Translations under genes and position numbers: made by a program
Part shown: positions 32,710-42,110 of the stretch, piece by piece
Numbering within the stretch: position 1 is the stretch's first letter
Layout of the letters: every line of letters begins with the position of its first letter
The notes under the pieces: generated by a model
Seen by the model: the letters and a program-made list of their open reading frames with translations, nothing else
Told to the model about the DNA's origin: nothing
Database searches by the model: none
From: Hydrogenoanaerobacterium saccharovorans
Lineage (GTDB): Bacteria; Bacillota; Clostridia; Oscillospirales; Ruminococcaceae
Direction: 5' to 3'
Length of the DNA: 64,000 bases
Assembly: GCF_003814745.1 (NCBI RefSeq)
Contig: NZ_RKRD01000002.1
Coordinates: 124,001-188,000, forward strand

Positions 32710-33894
32710 CTAAACTGTTAATTGCGAATATGCTTTTTGCATTCTCTCGTAAGCTTCTTTTAACAAGCTTTTGGGGCTGCCTAAATTGATTCTGAAGCAT
32801 CCTTTGCCGTCAATGCCGAACTTAGTGCCCATATAAACTTCGACCTTGGCTTTTTTAATAAACCAATTACTCAGTTTTTCTTCTTCGCAACCCAACTTTT
32901 TATAAGACACCCAAAGCAGATAAGTACCTTCTCTTGGCATAATCTCAAATTCAGGAAAGTGCTTTTCAAAATACTCTCTGGTAAACGCTTCGTTTTCATT
33001 TACATAAGAGAGCATTTCCTCATACCAATCGTCGCAATGGCAATATCCTGCTTCCACAGCTACCGCTGCAAATATATTGGGGTTGTGCATTCCAAGGCGG
33101 TCGATGTCTTGTTTCATTTTATTGCGCAAAGTTTCGTTGGGAACGATAAGATAAGATACAATTACCCCGGGGATATTAAAAGTTTTGGTTAGGGATGATG
33201 CTACGATTAATCGCTCTCTTACAGATTCTTTTAACAGCAGTGAAGTTGTAAATTCTGCTTTAGGAGAGACGATATCACCATGGATTTCATCCACAAAAAG
33301 AATAAGATTATGTTTTTCGCAAAACTCTCCGATTTTATCCAATTCTTCTTTTTTCCAAACTCTGCCTACCGGATTAAACGGGCTGCAAAGGATGTACATT
33401 TTTGTTTTGCTTGTAACAGATTTCTCCAACTCATCAAAATTGATTTGATACTGTTCGCCGTCAAACACCAATGGAGAAGCAATCGGGTTCCGATCATTTT
33501 TTACGATTGCCTCGTAAAGTGAATCATAGGATGGAGTGTGAATAATAATATCGTCGCCCTTATTTGTAAAAGTTTCTACCGCAAGGCTAACAGAAATGCT
33601 TATTCTCGGGCAAAATACAATTTCTTCTTTTTTTACTGCTGCATGGTTTTTGTCTTTAAACCAGCGAATAATTCCTTTATAAAAGCCCTCATTTAGGTCT
33701 GTGTATCCATAAACGCCATGGTCCAAACATGCTTGAAATGCTTCCGTTATTGGCGCAGGTGTCTTAAAATCTAAATCTGCAACACCAAGATGAATTAAAT
33801 CTTTAGCGCCATATATTGCATCCATAGTATCCCATTTTGCACAATTTGTATTTCTTCGATTAATTACTTCATCAAAACAGATTTGATTTGCCAC
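32710..33894 (-). CDS. PLP-dependent C-S lyase, PatB/MalY family
   Basis: A 394-residue fold-type I aminotransferase-like enzyme. Landmarks are LGVADLDFKTPAPI, YGYTDLNEGF, the aspartate of the PLP site in LFVDEIHGDIV, the PLP lysine in SSLTKTFNIPG, and FRINLGSPKSLL near the end. PatB/MalY enzymes cleave cystathionine, cysteine or S-alkyl-cysteines to pyruvate and ammonia. It forms an operon with an NhaC antiporter 15 bp upstream. It is a second possible cysteine-degrading enzyme in the window, besides cyuA. Confidence 0.9.
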   Translation of the reverse strand: MANQICFDEVINRRNTNCAKWDTMDAIYGAKDLIHLGVADLDFKTPAPITEAFQACLDHGVYGYTDLNEGFYKGIIRWFKDKNHAAVKKEEIVFCPRISISVSLAVETFTNKGDDIIIHTPSYDSLYEAIVKNDRNPIASPLVFDGEQYQINFDELEKSVTSKTKMYILCSPFNPVGRVWKKEELDKIGEFCEKHNLILFVDEIHGDIVSPKAEFTTSLLLKESVRERLIVASSLTKTFNIPGVIVSYLIVPNETLRNKMKQDIDRLGMHNPNIFAAVAVEAGYCHCDDWYEEMLSYVNENEAFTREYFEKHFPEFEIMPREGTYLLWVSYKKLGCEEEKLSNWFIKKAKVEVYMGTKFGIDGKGCFRINLGSPKSLLKEAYERMQKAYSQLTV

Positions 33895-33909
33895 AACCTC
33901 ACCCTCTTT

Positions 33910-35391
33910 CTATTTTTCAACGGTTTCTTTATTCAACTCTAAATACTCGTTATAATAAGGGCTGTTTTCTTTAATTTTCATAATTCCTATTCCCGTAGCC
34001 GCTAAAATTAAAGCAAAAATAACACCAGTATAGCAAATGCATGCCCAAGGCAAATACTCCATGGTTGGTACACCCAACGTAGTTGCCATATAAACACCTG
34101 CAGCTGTCCATGGAACAATCGGCTCTACAACAGTTGCAGAATCCTCCAATGTTCTGGAAAGGTTTCTGGGTTCCAGCCCTCTTTTAATGTAGGCATTTCT
34201 AAACATTTCACCCGGAAGCAAGATAGACAATTGGCCATTTGAAGTTACAAAAACAGCTGTAATGCAGGAAAGAATAGTTGCTGCAATAAGCCCAAATGTG
34301 TTTTTAACCAGTGACATTACTTTGTTTAATACAATATCCAAAGAACCCGTTACCGACAGAGAACCGGCAAAAGCATAGGCACAGAAAGAAATGAGAACAA
34401 CACCCAGCATAGAAACCATTCCCCCGCGCTCAAGCAAACGAGAAACCTCGGGTACAATGGCTGTTGGGTCAATTCCTTCGGTCTGGATCATATTCAGTTT
34501 AAAGCCATTTACCGCACTCTCGAAGCATTGCACCAAGCTGAAGTGTTGAAAAACAACTGCGTTAAACATAGCAAATACGCTGGAAAGCAACATGACAGGA
34601 ATGGTAGGCTTTTTCAGTATTGCTCCGCCCAAAACAATGACGATGGGAAGTATGGTAAGCAGATTAAAATCGTAAATTTTATCTAAAGTATTTAAAATAA
34701 CCCCTACATTTTCAGGGATTGCAGCCCCCAAACCAACGCCGATTTTTTGCCCTACAATTGTGTACACAATACAGCAGATAACAAAACCGGGAAGGGTTGT
34801 CCAAAACATATGCTTAACATGGTCATACAAAGTAGAACCTGCTGCAATGGGTGCAAGGTTGGTTGTGTCCGATAAGGGGGACATTTTATCGCCAAAATAT
34901 GCGCCCGATACCACTGCGCCTGCAACAATGGGCAACGGTGCACCAAGGCCTGCTGCCACACCCATAAGTGCTACGCCGATTGTACCCGCAGAACCCCAAG
35001 AAGTACCTGTACATACAGAAACTACAGCGGTTACTAAAAATGCGGTTACAACTAAATAAGATGGATTAATCAATTTTAAGCCGTAATAAACCATCATTGG
35101 GATTGTGCCGCCAATTTCCCAAGTACCAATCAAAAATCCAACAATAATCAAAATAAAAATTGCCGGTAATGTTTTGGATAATTTGCCTACGATTGAATCC
35201 ATGATGTTGTCCCAGCTATATCCCAAATAAACTGCAATTAAGGATGCAACTGCGGCTGATACTAACATTAACACCTCAACGCTTAGGTCGAAAATTGCAT
35301 AACCAATTCCCAGTAATAAAACCATTGCAAGGATGGGTAAAATCGCCAAGAAAAAGGTGGTTTGCTTTACTTGTTTCTTATTTGTTTTCAT
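33910..35391 (-). CDS. Na+/H+ antiporter NhaC family protein
   Basis: A 493-residue secondary transporter with about twelve membrane helices. It has the NhaC pattern SGAYFGDKMSPLSDTTNLAP and TVVEPIVPWTAAGVYMATTLGV. Members exchange Na+/H+ or organic acids and amino acids. The start is ATG 35391 with GGAGGAC; the frame extends to a TTG at 35403 inside the Shine-Dalgarno. Its pairing with a C-S lyase suggests transport of a sulfur amino acid or its product, which is inference. Confidence 0.9.
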   Translation of the reverse strand: MKTNKKQVKQTTFFLAILPILAMVLLLGIGYAIFDLSVEVLMLVSAAVASLIAVYLGYSWDNIMDSIVGKLSKTLPAIFILIIVGFLIGTWEIGGTIPMMVYYGLKLINPSYLVVTAFLVTAVVSVCTGTSWGSAGTIGVALMGVAAGLGAPLPIVAGAVVSGAYFGDKMSPLSDTTNLAPIAAGSTLYDHVKHMFWTTLPGFVICCIVYTIVGQKIGVGLGAAIPENVGVILNTLDKIYDFNLLTILPIVIVLGGAILKKPTIPVMLLSSVFAMFNAVVFQHFSLVQCFESAVNGFKLNMIQTEGIDPTAIVPEVSRLLERGGMVSMLGVVLISFCAYAFAGSLSVTGSLDIVLNKVMSLVKNTFGLIAATILSCITAVFVTSNGQLSILLPGEMFRNAYIKRGLEPRNLSRTLEDSATVVEPIVPWTAAGVYMATTLGVPTMEYLPWACICYTGVIFALILAATGIGIMKIKENSPYYNEYLELNKETVEK

Positions 35392-35536
35392 AATGTCCTC
35401 CAAAACCTCAAACTATAATGTCTGTTTTAATTTGCGAGAATAAAATGCTTTGCAATTGAATTTGTTTTACCTTTTGGTTTTTTTGCATGCTGGTTAGTAA
35501 GTTTTATTGCTATCCTCCTCTAAACATCAGATTGTA

Positions 35537-35567
35537 CTTCTAATTAAAAAACAGTTTTAATTAGAAG
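35537..35567. terminator. 13-bp hairpin after xylB
   Basis: Perfect stem CTTCTAATTAAAA / TTTTAATTAGAAG with a five-base loop, 36 bp after the xylB stop. No T-run follows on minus, so it may act as a transcript-end stabiliser or weak terminator; it also lies upstream of nhaC. Confidence 0.5.
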
Positions 35568-35602
35568 ACTTAAAGCAGAAATCTCTGCATAGCAACAAAT
35601 GG

Positions 35603-37129
35603 TTATGAAAGTGCTGCCAACTGTTTGTAGTTATCCATCAGCGTTGGATAGAGATTTTTGTATACTTCGTAAAATTGGTTATAGCGCTGCGTATTTTCGG
35701 CAATTGCCGATTGCGGCGCATTTTTTTTGACAACAGCAGCACAACCCTGCTCTACACTGGTGTAAATGCCGCAGCCAACACCCGCCAAAATAGCGGCACC
35801 TAAAGCGGCGCCTTCTCTGGATACTGTAGTTTTGACGTCGCAATCAAACACATCGGCGAGCATTTGGCGCCAAAGCGGGCTGCTTCCGCCACCGCCGCAC
35901 GCTGTCATATCGCTAAGGTTGATACCCAATTCACGCAGAATCTCCACACAGTCGCGCAGCGAGTAGGTAACGCCTTCCATCACCGCACGCAGCATGTCGT
36001 ATTTGGTATGCATAGCGGATAGCCCGAAAAATACGCCGCGGCAGTCCGGGTCGAGGTGGGGGGTACGTTCTCCCATCAAATAGGGCAAATAAAGCAGGCG
36101 ATTGGCACCAATCGGTATCCGCTCTGCCTCTTTATCCATCAGATAATAGGGGTCTACCCCCATTCCTTTTGCTGTATCCATTTCAGCCTGACAAAAATGA
36201 TCGCGGAACCATTTAAGCGACAACCCTGCCGCTTGGGTAACGCCCATAATATGCCAACAGCCCGGTACGGCACAGCAAAACGTGTGCACACGTCCTTTTG
36301 GGTCTATCGATATATTAGAAGTATGGGCATACACCACGCCTGAGGTGCCAATGGTGGTAAACGCCCTGCCGTCCTGCACAACGCCCGTGCCAACCGCTGC
36401 GGCGGCATTGTCACCGGCACCGCCTACTACGATAGTGCCTTTGACAAGCCCTGTCTGTTCAGCGGCTTGCGCATGCACTGTGCCGGTAACCTCCTGCGAT
36501 TCATACACTTTTGCCAAAAGCTTTTTGTCAATTTGCAGCTTTTGCAAAACCTCATCCGACCAACAGCGGTTGGGCACATCCAAAAGCCCCATACCGCTTG
36601 CGTCCGAAACCTCGGTGGCAAACTCTCTCGTCAGCTTATATCGAATATAATCTTTGGGCAGTAAAATATGTCTGCATTTTTGATAAACCTCCGGCTCATG
36701 GTTGCGTACCCATAAAATTTTACCGGAAGTAAAACCTGTAAGCGAAGGGTTTGCTGTAATTTCAATCAGGCGTTCTGCCCCCACCCTAGTGGTAATCTCA
36801 TTGCACTCTTTTGCGGTGCGCTGGTCGCACCAGATAATGGAACGGCGCAAAACGTTTCCGCTTTCGTCCAACATCACTAAGCCGTGCATCTGCCCCGAAA
36901 GCCCAATGCCTTTAATATCAGCACTGTTTACCCCGCTTTTGGCGAGTACAGTACGTACCGTTTCAACGGTGGCATTCCACCAGTCCTCCGGTTCTTGCTC
37001 TGCCCAGCCGTTTTGCGGGCTGTACAGAGGGTACTCTGCAGTGGCCGAAGCAACGACGGCTCCCTCTTTATCGAATAAAACGGTTTTCGTGCCTGAGGTG
37101 CCAATATCTAATCCAAGCAAATATTCCAA
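35603..37129 (-). CDS. xylB: Xylulokinase
   Basis: FGGY-family kinase phosphorylating D-xylulose, 508 residues. LGLDIGTSGTKTVLFD at the N-terminus, the substrate region GLSGQMHGLVMLD and IWCDQRTAKEC, then the ATP-site GVVYAHTS and ACGGGGSSPLWRQMLADVF. MHG and the D of WCDQ fit xylulokinase among FGGY members. The start is TTG 37129 after AGGAGGT. Third gene of the lacI-xylA-xylB operon. Confidence 0.94.
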   Translation of the reverse strand: MEYLLGLDIGTSGTKTVLFDKEGAVVASATAEYPLYSPQNGWAEQEPEDWWNATVETVRTVLAKSGVNSADIKGIGLSGQMHGLVMLDESGNVLRRSIIWCDQRTAKECNEITTRVGAERLIEITANPSLTGFTSGKILWVRNHEPEVYQKCRHILLPKDYIRYKLTREFATEVSDASGMGLLDVPNRCWSDEVLQKLQIDKKLLAKVYESQEVTGTVHAQAAEQTGLVKGTIVVGGAGDNAAAAVGTGVVQDGRAFTTIGTSGVVYAHTSNISIDPKGRVHTFCCAVPGCWHIMGVTQAAGLSLKWFRDHFCQAEMDTAKGMGVDPYYLMDKEAERIPIGANRLLYLPYLMGERTPHLDPDCRGVFFGLSAMHTKYDMLRAVMEGVTYSLRDCVEILRELGINLSDMTACGGGGSSPLWRQMLADVFDCDVKTTVSREGAALGAAILAGVGCGIYTSVEQGCAAVVKKNAPQSAIAENTQRYNQFYEVYKNLYPTLMDNYKQLAALS

Positions 37130-37140
37130 AGCGGTACCTC

Positions 37141-38457
37141 CTATCCCTGAAACAGGACGTTGTTCACAATACTTTCTAAATATTCTTGTCTGCCGCTTTT
37201 TGGCAGCGACGGTTCTTTTTTAAGTGAATATGCCTCCAGCTCTTGGAAGCCTATTTTGCCTGCAACAATCTCTGCACCAATCCCCGTTTGATAGCTGCTA
37301 TAACGCTCTTTCACAAATTCATCCACTCTGCCGTCCGCAATCAGCTCTGCCGCTTTGCGCAAGCCAAGTGCAAAGGTATCCATTCCTGCAATATACGAAT
37401 AGAAGATATCCTCCATAGTATAAGAGCCGCGGCGAGCCTTCGCGTCAAAGTTCAAACCGCCGTTTGTAAAGCCGCCGGCTTTGATCACTTCATACATACA
37501 CATCATTGCATCGTAGATGTTGGTGGGGAATTGGTCGGTATCCCAGCCCAGCAGCATATCACCCTGATTGGCATCAATCGAGCCGAATGCGCCGTTAACG
37601 GCGGCAACTCTCAGCTCATGCTGGAAGGTATGCCCCGCCAGTGTTGCATGGTTCGCCTCAATGTTTATCTTGAAATCTTTATCAAGCCCATAGGTTTTTA
37701 AAAAGTTGCAGGCGGTAGCGGTGTCAAAATCGTATTGATGCTTGGTAGGTTCTTTCGGTTTTGGCTCAATGTAAAAATCGCCGGTAAAGCCAATACTTCT
37801 GCCGTATTCTACTGCCATTTTCATCAGCCTTGCCATATTGTCGAGTTCAAATTTAACATCGGTGTTCAGCAAGGTTTCGTATCCCTCGCGTCCGCCCCAA
37901 AACACATAGCCGTTACCGCCCAATTTAACGGTAATTTCCAGCGCTTTTTTAATTTTTGCAGCAGCATAGGCAAAAATATCGGCATCGGGCGATGTACCTG
38001 CTCCATGCATAAAACGGGGGTTAGAAAATGCGTTGCAGGTGCCCCACAGGCACTTTTTACCTGTTTGTTTCATTTTATCCAGTACATAGTCGGATATCTC
38101 GTCCAAACGTGCATTGCTCTCGGCAAGGGTTGCGCCCTCTGCAACCAGATCTACATCATGAAAGCAAAAATAATCAATGCTCAGTTTTTCCATCAGTTCA
38201 AATCCGGCATCTACTTTTGCTTTTGCGTGCCCCATGACGTCCTCTGCACCAAAGGTTTTGTCTGCTGTGCCAACACCAAACATATCAGCACCCTCTGCGC
38301 ACAGAGTATGCCACCAAGAGAGCGCAAATTTTAAGTGTTCGCGCATTGGTTTATCCAAAATAACTTCATCGGGATTGAAATATTTGAATGCCAACATGTT
38401 CTTGCTTTTTGCACCCTCGTATGCAATTTTGGGGATACCTTTAAATAGTTCTTTCAT
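37141..38457 (-). CDS. xylA: Xylose isomerase
   Basis: Converts D-xylose to D-xylulose; 438 residues, class II length. Catalytic His lies in FCFHDVDLV, and metal and substrate residues in FWGGREGYETL, IEPKPKEPTKHQYDFD, NIEANHATLAGHTF and DANQGDMLLGWDTDQFP. It starts at ATG 38457 (or 38460), seven bases after GGAGAG. It is followed 11 bp later by xylB. No xylose transporter is in the window, so uptake must be encoded elsewhere. Confidence 0.96.
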   Translation of the reverse strand: MKELFKGIPKIAYEGAKSKNMLAFKYFNPDEVILDKPMREHLKFALSWWHTLCAEGADMFGVGTADKTFGAEDVMGHAKAKVDAGFELMEKLSIDYFCFHDVDLVAEGATLAESNARLDEISDYVLDKMKQTGKKCLWGTCNAFSNPRFMHGAGTSPDADIFAYAAAKIKKALEITVKLGGNGYVFWGGREGYETLLNTDVKFELDNMARLMKMAVEYGRSIGFTGDFYIEPKPKEPTKHQYDFDTATACNFLKTYGLDKDFKINIEANHATLAGHTFQHELRVAAVNGAFGSIDANQGDMLLGWDTDQFPTNIYDAMMCMYEVIKAGGFTNGGLNFDAKARRGSYTMEDIFYSYIAGMDTFALGLRKAAELIADGRVDEFVKERYSSYQTGIGAEIVAGKIGFQELEAYSLKKEPSLPKSGRQEYLESIVNNVLFQG

Positions 38458-38469
38458 CATAGCGCTCTC

Positions 38470-39495
38470 CTATATATTTTCTTTGATTTTAATGATGTTG
38501 TTGGTAAAGTATTTATCATTTTTGGGTGTAATGCCGTTGATGAGGTAATCCATCAGTATTTTAATGGGTTTATACCCTTGTTCGTACGGCTGTTGGCAAA
38601 TAGTTGCCTGGATGATTTCTTCCTGCACAAGTGCACGAGTGGAAGGTGGGTCGTCAAAGCATACAATTTTCACTTTGTTTGCAAGTCCGGCTTCCTTCAC
38701 TGCCCTGCATACGCCTGCAACACCCGCGGCAGTGATGTAAATCGAATCAATTTCGGGATGTGATTGGAGGGCATGCTGTGTTTGCTCGCAGGCGATTTGG
38801 TCATCGTCCAAGCACTCCACAATATCAACGATGTCTATCTCGGGTGTTTGCATTTTAACGCATTTATCAAACCCATGGATGCGCTGATTATGTCCGCTCA
38901 TTTTAACGGAACCTGTAACAATCAGTGTTTTGGTGTTGCCTCCGGTAATCAGCTTGAGGATACCCGCCGCAGTTTGCCCGCTTTGAACATAATTGCACCC
39001 GACATAGCACAGACGGTTGCAGCCTGTTAAATCGGAGTTGGATGCCACTACAGGGATGCCTGAGCGCACAATTTCGTCAATTTTAACGCGCACTGCGCAA
39101 TCATCTACCGTAACAACACACAAAGCATTTACTTTTTTCTGCAAAAGTCGATCCAAAGCGTCAATATGAGTTTGCACGTCGTAGCCTTTTACCTGTTCTA
39201 CAATTACAGAAATTCCATAATCCGCAAAGTCTTGGCTAGCGCGGCGAAAGCCATTCAGTACCTTATCAAAATAAGGGTTATCGATAGAGGGAACCAAACA
39301 GCCGATGGTGATGGGCTTTTTGCGTGCCGCAAGCGCTTTGCCTGCACGATTGGGCTTGTAGCCCATGGTTTGTATGATTTCTTCTATCCTTTTTTGAACG
39401 TCAGGTTTTACTCTACCGCGGTTGTTCAAAACTCGGTCAACGGTTCCGCGGGAGACTCCTGCCTTATTTGCTATATCTTTAATGGTAACTGCCAT
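38470..39495 (-). CDS. LacI family regulator of the xyl operon
   Basis: A 341-residue LacI-type regulator: helix-turn-helix IKDIANKAGVSRGTVDRVLNNRGRV, then a periplasmic-binding-like sugar domain from residue 60. It is the first gene of the operon and its promoter carries two operator copies, so it is most likely autoregulated and releases in the presence of xylose or a related sugar. Xylose regulators in many Firmicutes are ROK-type XylR, so a LacI-type one is a variation. Confidence 0.9.
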   Translation of the reverse strand: MAVTIKDIANKAGVSRGTVDRVLNNRGRVKPDVQKRIEEIIQTMGYKPNRAGKALAARKKPITIGCLVPSIDNPYFDKVLNGFRRASQDFADYGISVIVEQVKGYDVQTHIDALDRLLQKKVNALCVVTVDDCAVRVKIDEIVRSGIPVVASNSDLTGCNRLCYVGCNYVQSGQTAAGILKLITGGNTKTLIVTGSVKMSGHNQRIHGFDKCVKMQTPEIDIVDIVECLDDDQIACEQTQHALQSHPEIDSIYITAAGVAGVCRAVKEAGLANKVKIVCFDDPPSTRALVQEEIIQATICQQPYEQGYKPIKILMDYLINGITPKNDKYFTNNIIKIKENI

Positions 39496-39533
39496 TTATA
39501 AATGTACCCCCAAAAACAGATTATTTAGTAAGC

Positions 39534-39564
39534 GTGCACGAGCAAACTTTTATGTGCACGAGCA
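39534..39564. promoter_or_regulatory. Pair of LacI operators
   Basis: GTGCACGAGCA occurs at 39534-39544 and again at 39554-39564, exactly 20 bp apart (two helical turns). The second lies in a dyad TGTGC-ACGA-GCACA. Both are downstream of the promoter, suited to blocking transcription. Confidence 0.75.
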
Positions 39565-39582
39565 CATTATTGGGTTGCTTAT

Positions 39583-39611
39583 ATTGTAGTGATTAACTTG
39601 AGAATTGTCAA
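39583..39611 (-). promoter_or_regulatory. SigA promoter of the lacI-xylA-xylB operon
   Basis: On minus, TTGACA, 17 bases, TACAAT. Confidence 0.8.
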
Positions 39612-39742
39612 CGAATGTGCTTTTTTTTGGATACTGGCATAAAGCACACACGTTGATTTATCAAATTTAATGGTTTTGGCTCAAAAATACGCTAAGGAAG
39701 AATAACAAATCAAGCATATCTAAAAATAAAGTGTCTGTTTTT

Positions 39743-40633
39743 TTATAATACTTTATCAATCAAATTGTTTTGCAGTTTTAATTTTTCTAATAAATCTCTT
39801 TTTTTATTGCCATCCGTACTATTAAGAAAAATATCCTGTATGTAGTTAATATTAGTAGGGTATAAGTTAGAAAATAAAATTTTTTTATACAATTCGAATC
39901 TTATTTGAAAATCGAGATCTTTTTGGTATTCAATTTCAAGAATATTATACCAATATTCTTGAGGATTTTGCATTAGATATAATTCTGCTACAACATCTAC
40001 TAATAATAAAATCCTTGTAACATTGTTGCTGATTTCTTTATTATTAGTTAATCCTTCAAGTTTATGTAATGATAGATTTCGATTAAATACTTCTAGAAAA
40101 TTATTAGTTTCACATTTTTTGAAACTAATATAAAACACTTCTTGCAATATAAATTTTAGATACTCCAAATATGACTCAGGAATGAATCGCCTATCTTTTG
40201 GAAAGCACTCATTTTTAATTAAGGAATTAAAATATTCTAAATTTTTATCTATAATCTTACTCATTTTTTCAATAGTTAAGTCAGGAGTTTCCATTCCCCA
40301 TTTTCTAAACAAAGCTTCTACCAATGGTAGTAAACTAAGATATGCACATATTGCGTTTTTATTATAAACATCATAGGTAGCATACTCTATAACGTGCAGA
40401 AAAGGAGTAAATATATTTGCTTTTAAAAATCTATATTCCATTTGATATGCTCTTTGCCAAGGTAACTTTACCATTTGAGTAATTTTATTTACGATTGGTA
40501 TATTATTTTTCACATCATTATATAACTCATTAACTAAAATTCCATTTATGCATTGATAAGGGGGAAGACATAAAAAATCCTTTTTTAAGCATTTGTTAAT
40601 CTCTCTAATTTTATATTCTAAAGTATTAGACAT
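39743..40633 (-). CDS. HEPN-like protein of unknown function, AT-rich
   Basis: A 296-residue soluble, helical protein that I do not recognise by name. It has NRNLSLHKLEG (about residues 193-203), an R-x4-H motif of the HEPN ribonuclease class, followed by ISNNVTRILLLVDVVAEL, the kind of helix that follows this motif in Abi- and Swt1-type HEPN proteins. Codon use is clearly more AT-rich than all neighbours, and it sits next to tRNA-Ser, so it was probably acquired. GAGGGT precedes ATG. There is no partner antitoxin gene. A defence or toxin role is inference. Confidence 0.6.
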   Translation of the reverse strand: MSNTLEYKIREINKCLKKDFLCLPPYQCINGILVNELYNDVKNNIPIVNKITQMVKLPWQRAYQMEYRFLKANIFTPFLHVIEYATYDVYNKNAICAYLSLLPLVEALFRKWGMETPDLTIEKMSKIIDKNLEYFNSLIKNECFPKDRRFIPESYLEYLKFILQEVFYISFKKCETNNFLEVFNRNLSLHKLEGLTNNKEISNNVTRILLLVDVVAELYLMQNPQEYWYNILEIEYQKDLDFQIRFELYKKILFSNLYPTNINYIQDIFLNSTDGNKKRDLLEKLKLQNNLIDKVL

Positions 40634-40732
40634 ATACTTACCCTCAACTCCGCACCAATTTATTAAATAGTTAAAAATTGTTCTACAATTTAATTTATAA
40701 CATGCTTTTATAAATCAATTATAAACGAAGAA

Positions 40733-40763
40733 CCTCTCAACACATATTATATGTGTTGAGAGG
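40733..40763 (-). terminator. Terminator of tRNA-Ser
   Basis: Perfect 14-bp stem CCTCTCAACACATA / TATGTGTTGAGAGG with a TTA loop, six bases after the tRNA 3' end; only a weak T-rich stretch follows on minus. Confidence 0.65.
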
Positions 40764-40769
40764 CTTGAT

Positions 40770-40857
40770 TGGCGGAGAGTTAGGGATTCGAACCCTAGGT
40801 TCCTTGCGGAACACAACATTTCGAGTGTTGCACCTTCGACCACTCGGACAACTCTCC
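40770..40857 (-). tRNA. tRNA-Ser (anticodon CGA)
   Basis: 88 nucleotides including an encoded CCA. The acceptor stem pairs GGAGAGT with ACTCTCC. The anticodon arm is CAACA-CTCGAAA-TGTTG (anticodon at 40821-40823), a long variable arm GTTCC-GCAA-GGAAC marks a class II tRNA, and the T loop is GGTTCGAATCC. It reads UCG codons. Confidence 0.96.
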
Positions 40858-40888
40858 AGATATAAAGTTTTAGAAAAGCGATTGAAAC

Positions 40889-40930
40889 GGTGCGGAACAA
40901 CGGGTTGCTGTGCCGCACCATTTGTTTTTT
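40889..40930. terminator. Hairpin between tRNA-Ser and the sortase gene
   Basis: GGTGCGG pairs with CCGCACC and the T-run is on plus. On minus it would follow the sortase gene by 120 bp but lacks a T-run. Otherwise this gap holds nothing I can identify. Confidence 0.4.
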
Positions 40931-41039
40931 AGTTATGCAAGAATTACTGAACAAGCAGCAATTCACAATACAACGCATATTAGTATAGCAAATTTTCGCA
41001 TAAACTGCAAGTGCTATTTTATAGAATAAATCAGGCGGA

Positions 41040-42110
41040 TTATAGATTTGGGCGAATGGGGTTGGGGTTGGCTGTAATAGCAACCGATGAACTGGGGTTA
41101 CTAACCAGTTTTGCCATAACCACAAAGCGTTGGCGGTTGCTGGGCCCAAACCGCCTGGTACAAGTAGAAAGAGTGATGATTTTATCACCGGAAGAAACAG
41201 GCACATCGTAGATGTGCTCGCTGCGTGCTTTGGCCCCATCAATAATCCATTGGCCGCCTGCCGAGGAGATATAGTTAAAATCAATATCGGTATAAAAAGC
41301 AGCAAAAATCTGCCATGCCATTTCTTCGCTGCCGGTAGAAAACCAAAGGTAAGGATGGCTCTTCGCAAACGACAAATGCTGAAATGCCGTAAGTTGCGCA
41401 AAATGAGTATCGGAGGGCGAACCGATACGCGGAACTTCACCGTAATTCGTCCAGTTGTGCCCATAGATAACAGTATTGGGTGAAAGTGTGCTGCTGCCGC
41501 CGTTCATGCTGCAGCTGCTGTCTGCCCAAATAACACCTTGTTTGCTGTAGTTTTTATCCATTCCCTTTTCGGTGTAATAATTGGTGTAGGGCCCCTGCAC
41601 TACGGGGTAGTTGATGTTTGTACCGGGAATTTTCAACCAGCCCTTGGTGTCACTGTTGACTGTTTTCCAATAGTTGATATTGCTGAACCCTGAGCCACCC
41701 ATAGAAACAGGCGCAGTGGACGCAGATACAGTGGGAACTGTTTTATGCAATTCTTCCAGCAGAGGATGGGTGGAAACCCCTTTGCTGACACCCAGATAGT
41801 TTATTACCAGGGCATCTTCCGAGTAACAGGGCATAACGTCTGTTGCAGAAAGTGAAACGGTTTGTGCAACTACAGCCGCCTCAGAAGATTCGGTTGTACT
41901 GGGCGCGGCCTGCACAACTACAGGTTGTTGTGTGAGTTTGGCAAGAAGCTTGGTTACTCCCAAACCGCACACAATGACAACTGCAAATAAAACCGACATC
42001 CTAAAAATCGCTTTTGGCGGAATGCGGGTTCTTCTTTTGCGGCTTACTCTGCGGCGGCCTCTCGGACGAAATTCAGATGTATTACGTCTGGGTGCATGAT
42101 TGGGTGACAT
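41040..42110 (-). CDS. srtB: Class B sortase
   Basis: Membrane-anchored transpeptidase attaching proteins to peptidoglycan, 356 residues. A basic Arg-rich N-terminus (about 10-33), one membrane helix (about 38-55), a Ser/Ala linker, then the sortase barrel. Catalytic residues are His in YGHNWTNYGE, Cys in TLSTC and Arg in QRFVVMAKL. NTNINYPVVQG also matches class B. ATG 42110 follows GGAGGT; the open frame to 42197 has no such signal. No substrate with a sorting signal is in the window. Confidence 0.88.
   Translation of the reverse strand: MSPNHAPRRNTSEFRPRGRRRVSRKRRTRIPPKAIFRMSVLFAVVIVCGLGVTKLLAKLTQQPVVVQAAPSTTESSEAAVVAQTVSLSATDVMPCYSEDALVINYLGVSKGVSTHPLLEELHKTVPTVSASTAPVSMGGSGFSNINYWKTVNSDTKGWLKIPGTNINYPVVQGPYTNYYTEKGMDKNYSKQGVIWADSSCSMNGGSSTLSPNTVIYGHNWTNYGEVPRIGSPSDTHFAQLTAFQHLSFAKSHPYLWFSTGSEEMAWQIFAAFYTDIDFNYISSAGGQWIIDGAKARSEHIYDVPVSSGDKIITLSTCTRRFGPSNRQRFVVMAKLVSNPSSSVAITANPNPIRPNL

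Noticed and set aside
40715..41464. 249-residue open frame on minus
   Set aside because: It runs through tRNA-Ser and overlaps the sortase gene in another frame.
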